DNA of 6,751 nucleotides from an uncultured Collinsella sp. Its GTDB lineage: Bacteria; Actinomycetota; Coriobacteriia; Coriobacteriales; Coriobacteriaceae. Shown here in pieces: positions 1 to 5,165 of the stretch. The translations under genes were made by a program, and so were the position numbers. The first letter of the stretch is position 1, and each line of letters begins with the position of its first letter. The notes below the pieces were generated by a model, which was not told the DNA's origin, ran no database searches, and saw nothing but the letters and a program-made list of their open reading frames with translations. The stretch lies in NCBI GenBank assembly GCA_902470265.1, contig CABRFW010000091.1, positions 1 through 6,751 of the forward strand, given 5' to 3'.

Positions 1-195
1 CCGTGGCGTATCTGCGTCAACATGGACTGCCCGACCAAGGAGAAGAAGCCCGCCCGCGGCCGCAAGACTGCGACCAAGGCGAGCACGGCGAAGAAGACCT
101 CGACTGCGAAGAAGACGACGGCTAAGAAAGCCACTGCCGCCAAGAAGACGACCGCGAAGAAGTCGACTGCCAAGAAAGCAGCCGCCGACAAGTAA
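1..195 (+). CDS. topA: DNA topoisomerase I, C-terminal end (partial)
   Basis: This is the last 64 codons of a gene that begins left of the window, read in frame 1 and ending in TAA at 193-195. The first residues, PWRICVNMDCP, match the end of the final C-terminal zinc finger of bacterial topoisomerase I, giving the last two cysteines of the finger (residues 5 and 10 here). A tail of about 45 residues follows, built from loose AKKTTAKK/AKKST units and very rich in Lys, Ala and Thr. Type IA topoisomerases relax negative supercoils by single-strand passage; lysine-rich C-terminal tails in actinobacterial TopA are known to aid DNA binding. The catalytic domain is outside the window, so the name rests on the zinc-finger end, the tail, and the neighbouring tmk-holB, an order typical of actinobacteria. 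A strong terminator follows 22 nt after the stop codon. Confidence 0.82.
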   Translation, partial: PWRICVNMDCPTKEKKPARGRKTATKASTAKKTSTAKKTTAKKATAAKKTTAKKSTAKKAAADK

Positions 196-216
196 CGGCG
201 CAGTCGAAACATTGCC

Positions 217-258
217 CAAAAAACGAGCGAGGGTCCCATGATCCTCGCTCGTTTTTTG
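217..258. terminator. Bidirectional intrinsic terminator between convergent genes
   Basis: A perfect inverted repeat pairs 217-232 with 243-258: a GC-rich core (CGAGCGAGG / CCTCGCTCG) flanked by six A on the left and six T on the right, with a 10-nt loop (233-242). On the plus strand the T-run at 252-257 ends topA transcripts. On the minus strand the A-run at 218-223 becomes the U-run, so the same hairpin can end transcription of the zinc-ribbon gene coming from the right. Confidence 0.93.
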
Positions 259-259
259 A

Positions 260-318
260 CCGGCAGTTAGGGACATTCCTTTTTCTGCCGGCAGTTTAGG
301 AACGTCCCTAACTGCCGG
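260..318. repeat. Long palindromic intergenic element, REP-like
   Basis: The arms 260-274 and 304-318 are perfect 15-nt reverse complements (CCGGCAGTTAGGGAC / GTCCCTAACTGCCGG). After one mismatch (275/303) five more pairs form between 276-280 and 298-302. The centre (285-294) is itself the palindrome CTGCCGGCAG, which repeats the outer CTGCCGG/CCGGCAG sequence, so two alternative foldings are possible. It lies between the terminator and the stop codon of the zinc-ribbon gene and has no coding role that I can see. The structure resembles dispersed REP-type elements. Its copy number in the genome cannot be judged from here. Confidence 0.75.
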
Positions 319-336
319 CTCGGAAACGACAAGGCG

Positions 337-1320
337 TTAGTTCACTTCGACGGGTTTGGCGCCGGGATAGCGCTCCTCAAAGTCTAGGCGGTACTTATTG
401 TCATTGGTGCCCGCCACGTTGTCGCGCGACAGCGGCGCCACGATCTCGTTCTTATGGTCCGCGGGCTTTGCGTACTTTAAGCTGATCTCCCAGGCATCGC
501 AGATCGCATCGATGCGGTGATCCAGGTCGTCGTACAGAGCAATGATGTCCTTCCACGAGCTGTAGTTCTTAGAGCTTGTGGGGACGTCCAGGTCCTCGAC
601 AATGTCGTAATACTGCTCGATGGTGTCCTCCGTGCGCTCGGCGACGTCAGCGAGATTTTGACGGGTGGTACGATCCTCTTCCAGATAGCTGCCATTAAAC
701 GTCTCTGCGCAGGCACGGACCTGGCTATCGAGATCTTCCAGCAGGTCGTAGTATTCACTCAGGCGACGGTAGAGGTTCTGTTCGGAGAGGCTTGCTTCGC
801 CGCCATCCTCGTCGTCATCGTCATCATCGTCGTACAGGCTGTTGGGATTGCCGAGAGGCTTTAGATCATCGTCGTCGACGTCATGGTGCAGCTTAGCTAC
901 CTCGGCAGTCGTCTGCGTAGCGGAGTTGTCGAACGGCTTGATCACAAAAAAGATGACCAAGGCGATGATGATTGCCACCAGCACAACGATAACGGCGATA
1001 AGCGCCTTGGTGCTGCTCTTTTTGGCGGCGGGGGCCTGCGGTGAACCAGACGCGTATGTAGACGCCGGTTGCTGTTGGGGCGGGGTGTCCGCGACGGGTA
1101 TGCGCTGCGTCGTTTCGACCGCTGCAGGGCCGGCGGCGGGGTCGGGGCGATAGGCGAGGGGGTCGTCCGGCTTAGCTTGCGGCGTATCGAGGGAGCCGGT
1201 CTTCTCAAACGCGGGTTGGCCATTGCTTGCGGTTGTCTGCTCAACGGGTGCACCGCACGAGGTGCAGAACTTGGCATCATCTGCAAGAAGCTTGCCGCAC
1301 GAGGCGCAATACCGAGACAT
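337..1320 (-). CDS. Zinc-ribbon single-pass membrane protein of unknown function
   Basis: The product is 327 aa from the ATG at 1320. That start is preferred over the in-frame GTG at 1338 because AAAGGAG (1326-1332) sits 5 nt upstream of it and would lie inside the gene with the GTG start. Residues 5-22 form a zinc ribbon with two CxxC pairs (Cys5, Cys8, Cys19, Cys22; pattern YCASCG...KFCTSCG). A Pro/Gln/Ala-rich linker spans about 25-100, then KK-SSTK and a hydrophobic helix at about 106-127. The positive residues before the helix suggest the zinc ribbon is cytoplasmic and the C-terminus outside. The distal part begins with two acidic runs (DDDD near 149-152 and seven Asp at 164-170), followed by a probably helical, Glu/Asp/Tyr-rich domain of about 150 residues that I do not recognise. 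Such zinc-ribbon/membrane architectures are common in Gram-positive genomes, mostly without known function; sensing or scaffolding is only a guess. The gene is inverted relative to topA and tmk and appears to stand alone. Confidence 0.85.
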   Translation of the reverse strand: MSRYCASCGKLLADDAKFCTSCGAPVEQTTASNGQPAFEKTGSLDTPQAKPDDPLAYRPDPAAGPAAVETTQRIPVADTPPQQQPASTYASGSPQAPAAKKSSTKALIAVIVVLVAIIIALVIFFVIKPFDNSATQTTAEVAKLHHDVDDDDLKPLGNPNSLYDDDDDDDEDGGEASLSEQNLYRRLSEYYDLLEDLDSQVRACAETFNGSYLEEDRTTRQNLADVAERTEDTIEQYYDIVEDLDVPTSSKNYSSWKDIIALYDDLDHRIDAICDAWEISLKYAKPADHKNEIVAPLSRDNVAGTNDNKYRLDFEERYPGAKPVEVN

Positions 1321-1325
1321 TGCCA

Positions 1326-1332
1326 CTCCTTT
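1326..1332 (-). promoter_or_regulatory. Shine-Dalgarno site deciding the zinc-ribbon gene start
   Basis: On the minus strand AAAGGAG lies 5 nt before the ATG at 1320. It is the only good site near the gene's 5' end and argues against the longer GTG start at 1338. Confidence 0.75.
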
Positions 1333-1346
1333 CGCCACATTTCAAA

Positions 1347-1386
1347 TTAATACGACGATTATACCCAGCGTCCAAAAGTCCCCATC
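1347..1386 (-). promoter_or_regulatory. Candidate promoter of the zinc-ribbon gene
   Basis: On the minus strand a perfect TATAAT lies at 1363-1358, about 38 nt before the ATG, which would give a leader of about 30 nt. The matching -35 region (about 1381-1386) is poor. An alternative is TTGGAC (1375-1370), 17 nt and TATTAA (1352-1347), with weaker boxes but correct spacing. The two readings cannot be separated by eye. Confidence 0.5.
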
Positions 1387-1388
1387 AT

Positions 1389-1457
1389 AAGTTGCGGTGA
1401 AATAGGGACTGTTTGGCGGTCTCAGAGCTTCAATCAGTCCCTATTTCACCGCAACTT
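1389..1457. repeat. 23-bp perfect inverted repeat in the divergent promoter region
   Basis: The arms 1389-1411 and 1435-1457 are perfect reverse complements over 23 nt, beginning AAGTTGCGGTGAAATAGGG and ending at the mirror position. After one mismatch, three further pairs form (1413-1415 with 1431-1433), leaving a loop of about 15 nt. Neither side has a U-run, so this is not an ordinary terminator. The element lies between the minus-strand promoter of the zinc-ribbon gene and the plus-strand promoter of tmk. It shares the TAGGGAC...GTCCCTA core, with similar spacing, with the element at 260-318. Confidence 0.8.
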
Positions 1458-1477
1458 TGGAAAGACACCTTTAGCCA

Positions 1478-1507
1478 TTGGGGGCGCGCCTGCCCCTGGG
1501 GTATCAT
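1478..1507 (+). promoter_or_regulatory. Candidate promoter of the tmk-holB-ricT operon
   Basis: TTGGGG (1478-1483), an 18-nt spacer and TATCAT (1502-1507) resemble a housekeeping sigma promoter. Transcription would start near 1514, leaving a leader of about 46 nt before the tmk ATG. The -10 context GGGGTATCAT recurs upstream of comF. Confidence 0.5.
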
Positions 1508-1559
1508 GGCTTGGTTGATATATCTGCATTTACGCGCCTTGTAGGAAGGGGCTGCGCCC

Positions 1560-2243
1560 ATGGCTTTTGAGCCCGCTCAACATAGCTTTATCACGCTCGA
1601 GGGCGTCGACGGCGCCGGCAAGTCCACGCAGGCGCGTCTGCTTGCCCGCGCGCTCGAACTCGCTGGCTACCAGGTTGTGAGCCTGCGCGAGCCGGGCGGT
1701 ACCGCCATTAGCGAAAAGATCCGTGCTCTGCTGCTCGACCCCGCCAATACGGCGATGGGAGACACCTGCGAGTTGCTGCTCTACGAGGCGGCGCGTGCCC
1801 AGTTGGTGCACGAGGTCATAGCTCCCGCCCTCGCGGCCGGCAAGGTAGTCCTGTGCGATCGCTTCTACGACTCCACGACCTGCTACCAGGCGTTTGCCGA
1901 TGGCCTCGACCGTCAGATGGTACGCGATGCCAACAACCTGGCTGTCGCCGGTACGCATCCGGCGCTCACGCTCGTCTACCACATCACGCCCGAGCAGGCG
2001 GCGCTGCGCATGGCAGCTCGTGGTGCGGCAGATCGCATGGAGGCAAAAGGCATAGCCTTCCAAGAGCGCGTTTACCAGGGATTTTGCGCCATTGCTGCCG
2101 AGGAGCCAAACCGCGTAAAGCTCATCGACGCCACTGCGACCGTCGAGGAAGTCTTCGAGAAGACGGTCGAGCAGATTCGCGCGTACGGTCTCGACATTTC
2201 GCAAGATGCTGTCGCCGCCGCGCTTGCCAAGGAGGCCGAGTAA
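1560..2243 (+). CDS. tmk: Thymidylate (dTMP) kinase
   Basis: The product is 227 aa and phosphorylates dTMP to dTDP with ATP, an essential cytoplasmic step of dTTP synthesis. All family motifs are visible: the P-loop EGVDGAGKST (14-23), the REPGG segment that contacts substrate (43-47), the DRFYDST motif (100-106) with its DR pair, and the lid RGAADRME (154-161). The length is slightly above the usual 205-215 aa because of a short C-terminal extension. The ATG at 1560 follows AGGAAGGGG (1543-1551) at a spacing of 8 nt. The gene opens a tight plus-strand cluster with holB and ricT. In many actinobacteria tmk follows topA directly; here the inverted zinc-ribbon gene lies between them. Confidence 0.96.
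   Translation: MAFEPAQHSFITLEGVDGAGKSTQARLLARALELAGYQVVSLREPGGTAISEKIRALLLDPANTAMGDTCELLLYEAARAQLVHEVIAPALAAGKVVLCDRFYDSTTCYQAFADGLDRQMVRDANNLAVAGTHPALTLVYHITPEQAALRMAARGAADRMEAKGIAFQERVYQGFCAIAAEEPNRVKLIDATATVEEVFEKTVEQIRAYGLDISQDAVAAALAKEAE
2229..2235 (+). promoter_or_regulatory. Shine-Dalgarno site deciding the holB start
   Basis: AAGGAGG, inside the last codons of tmk, lies 9 nt before the GTG at 2245. It supports that start rather than the in-frame upstream start at 2206, which would overlap tmk and add 13 residues without family similarity. Confidence 0.7.
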
Positions 2244-2244
2244 C

Positions 2245-3372
2245 GTGGCCCCCGCTCAGGCAAGCCTGCTGGCCAAGCTCGACACCCAAGAGCGCGTTCG
2301 CGATTTTTTGACCAACGCCGTCGCCAGCGGCCGCGCATCGCACGCCTACCTGTTTTTGGGCGCTCCCGGTGCCGGCAAGCTCGATGCCGCATGGGCGCTC
2401 GCCCAGGCCTTCCTGTGCGAGCAGGACGGCTGCGGAGCATGCGACAGCTGCGTACGCGTTGCTCGGCATACGCATCCTGACGTGCACTATTACACGCCCG
2501 AGAGCGCCACAGGCTACCTCATTGCCCAGACCCGCGAGCTGCTCGATGACGTGCCGCTGGCGCCCATCCGTGCCAAGGCCAAGGTCTACATCATCGATCG
2601 TGCCGAGCAACTGCGCGCTAACACCGCCAACGCGCTGCTCAAGACACTCGAGGAGCCGCCCGAGGGCGTTATGTTCATCTTGTTGGGCACCTCGGCAGAC
2701 GTGATGTTGCCCACCATCGTGAGCCGCTGTCAGTGCGTGCCGTTTCGGCTGGTGTCGCCCACCGTGGCCGCGCAGGCCGTGAGCCGCGCGACGGGTCAGG
2801 ATCTCGCGCGTTGCCGCATGGCGGTCGCCGTGGCGGGAAGCCCCACACGCGGCATCGAGTTCCTTAAGAGTGCCGAGCGCCAGGATGCTCGCCGCCAGAT
2901 GGTCCGCGCCATCGATTCGCTCATCGCTGCCGACGAGGCCGATGTGCTCAGCCGCGCCAAGTCGCTCATCGTCGCCGTTAAGGCACCGCTCGCCGAGGTC
3001 AAGTCCACACAGGAAAAGGTGCTCGAGCAAAACGCCGACTACCTGTCGCGTGGAGCATTGAAGCAGCTTGAGGACCGCAACAAGCGCGAACTCAACGCGC
3101 GCGAGCGTTCGGGTATCATGGAAGCGCTGGCGAGCGCGCGGACGCTCATGCGCGACGTGCTGCTGACACTTCAGGACGAGGCGGTCGACGTCGTGAACGA
3201 AGACGTGCGCGACACGATCGGGCGGCTTGCCGCCGCGACGAATGTTGCGGGTGCCACCCGGGCGCTCGAGGCGGTCGCGACCGCCGAGCGCAACATCGCC
3301 AGAAACGTTACTCCCCAGCTGGCCATCGAGGTCATGCTGTTCGATATCAGGAAGGCACTGAAATGCCGTTAG
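2245..3372 (+). CDS. holB: DNA polymerase III delta prime subunit (clamp loader)
   Basis: The product is 375 aa from the GTG at 2245, a little longer than the common 330 or so. Delta prime is the stator of the clamp-loader complex that places the beta sliding clamp on primed DNA. Visible features are HAYLFLGAPGAGK (33-45) at the Walker A site, four cysteines of the clamp-loader zinc module (C58, C63, C66, C69), VYIIDRAEQL (114-123) at the Walker B site, NALLKTLEEPP (129-139), and the SRC motif (160-162) of clamp-loader AAA+ subunits. The lysine of Walker A is followed by Leu, not Thr/Ser, so ATP is probably not hydrolysed, in keeping with the passive role of delta prime. The C-terminal part (about 205-375) is helical and divergent. 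The gene follows the tmk stop after 1 nt and overlaps ricT by 10 nt, so the three are probably co-transcribed and translationally coupled. Confidence 0.93.
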   Translation: MAPAQASLLAKLDTQERVRDFLTNAVASGRASHAYLFLGAPGAGKLDAAWALAQAFLCEQDGCGACDSCVRVARHTHPDVHYYTPESATGYLIAQTRELLDDVPLAPIRAKAKVYIIDRAEQLRANTANALLKTLEEPPEGVMFILLGTSADVMLPTIVSRCQCVPFRLVSPTVAAQAVSRATGQDLARCRMAVAVAGSPTRGIEFLKSAERQDARRQMVRAIDSLIAADEADVLSRAKSLIVAVKAPLAEVKSTQEKVLEQNADYLSRGALKQLEDRNKRELNARERSGIMEALASARTLMRDVLLTLQDEAVDVVNEDVRDTIGRLAAATNVAGATRALEAVATAERNIARNVTPQLAIEVMLFDIRKALKCR

Positions 3373-5063
3373 TCGTACCCGTTAAGTTTACCTACGCCTC
3401 GCGCGACCTGTGGTTTGACCCGCAGGATCTGGATATCCTCGAGGCCGATTATGCCATTTGCTCCACCGAGCGCGGAACCGAGATCGGTCTGGTCACGGCC
3501 GATCCCTTCGAGGTGCCGCAAGATGAGATCGGCCAGCCGCTCAAGCCCGTGCTGCGCGTGGCGAGCGACATCGACCTGCAGCTTGCCGACGACCTGGCCA
3601 TCCAGGGCGACGAGGCGATGGTCGATTTCCGCCGTCTCGTCAAAGAGCTCGACCTCGAGATGAAGCCGGTCGGCGTCGAGTACCTGTTTGGCGGCGAGAA
3701 GGCCGTGTTCTACTTTGCGGCCGAGGAGCGCGTCGATTTTCGTCAGCTCGTCAAGGACCTGTCCTCGACGCTGCACATTCGCGTCGACATGCGTCAGATC
3801 GGCGTGCGCGATGAGACCCGCCTGGTGGGCGGCTATGCCCAGTGCGGCCAGGAGCTCTGTTGCACGCGCTTTGGCGGACAGTTTGAGCCCGTCTCGATCC
3901 GCATGGCAAAAGAGCAGGACCTGCCGCTCAATTCCTCCAAGATCAGCGGCGTTTGCGGCCGCCTGATGTGCTGCCTGCGCTATGAGTTCGAGGCGTACAA
4001 GGACTTTAAGAGCCGCGCGCCCAAAAAGAAGACGCTCATCGATACGCCGCTCGGCAAGGCGCGTATCCAGGAATATGACACGCCGCGTGAGCAGCTGGTG
4101 CTGCGCCTGGAGAACGGCAAGGTTTTTAAGGTCAACCTAGCCGATATGACCTGCTCGGAGGGCTGCAAAAAGAAGGCCGCCGAGCAGGGCTGCAACTGCC
4201 GCCCCGACTGCGTGACGCGCGACGTGCTCGAGCGCATCGAGTCGCCCGAGATGCGCCTGGCGCTCATGGAGCTCGACCGCGAGAACGGCGTCGACGTGGG
4301 CGATGGCCTGTCGAGCGCCGACCGTCTGGCCGGTACGTCGATGCCCAAGCGCCGTCGTCGCGATGCTGAATCCGATGCTCGCGCCGGTCAGGGGCAGGGC
4401 GAGGGTCGTGGCCGCGGAAAGGGCCGTGGCAATGCCGCAACGCCTGAGGCCGAGGAGGCCGCCGGTGGCCGTCGTCGTCGCAAGCGCGCGGGCTCGGGCG
4501 ATGTCGGCGAGGCTGCAGCTGCAGACAAGAACTCCTCCCGCGAGCGCGAGACTCAGCAGCCTCAGCAGCAAAACCGCGGCGGTGGCATGAACCCCACGCG
4601 CCGTCGCCGCCGTCACCTGTCGAGCGAGGAGCGCGAGGATGCCTTCCGCGCGGCAGCTGCTCGCGAGGCTGGTGCCGCTTCCAAGGGTCCCTCGGGTTCC
4701 GATGCGCCTGCCGACAAGGGCGGCAAGTCACGTGGCGAGGATGAGCGCGCGCCGCGTCCGCGCCGTCGCCATTCCTCGGGCACGCAACAGAAGCCCTCAG
4801 TGCCCTCCGTTGCCGATCAGGTCTCGGATGGCGAGGTCAAGGTCACGCGCCGTCGTCCCGGAGATGGCGGGGGAGCGGCTGCCAAGGCTTCGCGTGGCGC
4901 CGCTCGCGACGAGCGCGAGCCGCGCGAGGATCGCGGTGGCGAGGGCTCGGCCGACCAGGGTCAAAAGCGCCGTCGCCGTCGCCGTTCCCGCAAGCCGCGT
5001 CAGGACGGTGGCGAGGGCTCGACCCCGAGCTCGTCCGCGCCGCAACCGCCTGCCGGCGAATAA
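3363..5063 (+). CDS. ricT: RicT/YaaT-family PSP1 domain protein with long arginine-rich tail
   Basis: The product is 566 aa; the ATG overlaps the end of holB and is preceded by AGGAAGG (3349-3355). Residues 1 to about 290 match the PSP1/YaaT family: the hallmarks GGYAQCGQELCC (156-167) and GVCGRLMCCLRYE (197-208) supply six cysteines (161, 166, 167, 198, 203, 204). In Bacillus, RicT acts with RicA and RicF in an Fe-S complex that affects RNase Y mRNA processing, sporulation, competence and biofilm formation. A further cluster, C264-x3-C268-x8-C277-x-C279-x3-C283, follows the core. From about 326 the protein is low complexity, rich in Arg, Gly, Glu, Ala and Ser, with basic patches near 329-333, 370-375, 413-417, 465-469, 496-498 and 536-544; it is probably disordered. 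The Bacillus protein is about 275 aa, so the tail nearly doubles the length. RNA binding by the tail is my inference. RicA/RicF genes are not in the window. Confidence 0.9.
   Translation: MPLVVPVKFTYASRDLWFDPQDLDILEADYAICSTERGTEIGLVTADPFEVPQDEIGQPLKPVLRVASDIDLQLADDLAIQGDEAMVDFRRLVKELDLEMKPVGVEYLFGGEKAVFYFAAEERVDFRQLVKDLSSTLHIRVDMRQIGVRDETRLVGGYAQCGQELCCTRFGGQFEPVSIRMAKEQDLPLNSSKISGVCGRLMCCLRYEFEAYKDFKSRAPKKKTLIDTPLGKARIQEYDTPREQLVLRLENGKVFKVNLADMTCSEGCKKKAAEQGCNCRPDCVTRDVLERIESPEMRLALMELDRENGVDVGDGLSSADRLAGTSMPKRRRRDAESDARAGQGQGEGRGRGKGRGNAATPEAEEAAGGRRRRKRAGSGDVGEAAAADKNSSRERETQQPQQQNRGGGMNPTRRRRRHLSSEEREDAFRAAAAREAGAASKGPSGSDAPADKGGKSRGEDERAPRPRRRHSSGTQQKPSVPSVADQVSDGEVKVTRRRPGDGGGAAAKASRGAARDEREPREDRGGEGSADQGQKRRRRRRSRKPRQDGGEGSTPSSSAPQPPAGE
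4338..5060 (+). repeat. Low-complexity region coding the arginine-patch tail of RicT
   Basis: Codons 326-566 of ricT use recurring CGC/CGT runs (for example near 4350, 4469, 4600, 4761, 4849 and 4969), each coding three to six consecutive arginines. They are separated by 40-70 residue stretches rich in Gly, Ala, Glu, Asp and Ser. One segment near 348-355 is an alternating GR/GK run similar to RGG-type RNA-binding sequences. The reading frame stays open throughout, so this is a real coding extension and not decayed sequence. Confidence 0.7.
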
Positions 5064-5108
5064 CGCCTGCGAGCGGATTTAACCTGCCTAACCCCAAACG
5101 CGTCGGGG

Positions 5109-5114
5109 TATCAT
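5109..5114 (+). promoter_or_regulatory. Candidate -10 box for comF
   Basis: TATCAT within GGGGTATCAT matches the -10 context of the tmk promoter. I see no convincing -35 hexamer at 16-18 nt upstream, so support is weak. A start near 5121 would put the hairpin at 5127-5162 at the very 5' end of the transcript. Confidence 0.35.
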
Positions 5115-5126
5115 AGCGCTGAATCA

Positions 5127-5162
5127 ACAACCCTCCCTCTGCCTTTGCATAGGGAGGGTTGT
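5127..5162 (+). promoter_or_regulatory. Hairpin that buries the comF Shine-Dalgarno sequence
   Basis: A perfect 12-bp stem pairs 5127-5138 (ACAACCCTCCCT) with 5151-5162 (AGGGAGGGTTGT) around a 12-nt loop. The 3' arm holds AGGGAGGG (5151-5158), the only good ribosome-binding site, 7 nt before the GTG start at 5166. No U-run follows, so it is unlikely to be a simple intrinsic terminator. When folded it would block ribosome access, which suggests conditional or low translation of comF. The structure is seen directly; the regulation is inferred. Confidence 0.6.
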
Positions 5163-5165
5163 GTC

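Noticed and set aside
61..192. Direct repeats in the topA tail as a possible CRISPR or tandem array
   Set aside because: The repeats are codon-phased Lys/Ala/Thr units inside an open frame, with no spacers.
477..758. Minus-strand frame inside the zinc-ribbon gene
   Set aside because: It is a Ser/Arg/Thr-rich out-of-frame shadow with no ribosome site or family features.
1321..1338. GTG start at 1338 for the zinc-ribbon protein (333 aa)
   Set aside because: The strong AAAGGAG would then be inside the coding region. The ATG at 1320 places it at correct spacing and starts right before the zinc ribbon.
2206..2244. Upstream start of holB at 2206
   Set aside because: It would overlap the tmk end by 38 nt and lacks a ribosome site; the GTG at 2245 has AAGGAGG at 9 nt.
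2122..3030. 302-codon open frame on the minus strand opposite tmk and holB
   Set aside because: It lies antisense to two genes with clear family motifs. Long antisense frames are expected in GC-rich coding DNA, and the translation shows no domain.
3111..3120. GGGTATCATG inside holB as an internal promoter
   Set aside because: It falls within conserved reading frame, lacks a -35 box, and no gene start follows at suitable distance.
4137..4731. Two minus-strand frames opposite the ricT tail
   Set aside because: They arise from the repetitive CGC/CGT codons of the tail; the translations are low-complexity and without motifs.
5127..5162. Reading the comF leader hairpin as the terminator of the ricT operon
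   Set aside because: The stem is followed by GTCGTGAAG with no U-run, and it contains the comF ribosome-binding site. A factor-dependent role cannot be excluded.
5145..5165. TTG start of comF at 5145
   Set aside because: It lies in the hairpin loop with no ribosome site upstream, and would make the AGGGAGGG site part of the gene.
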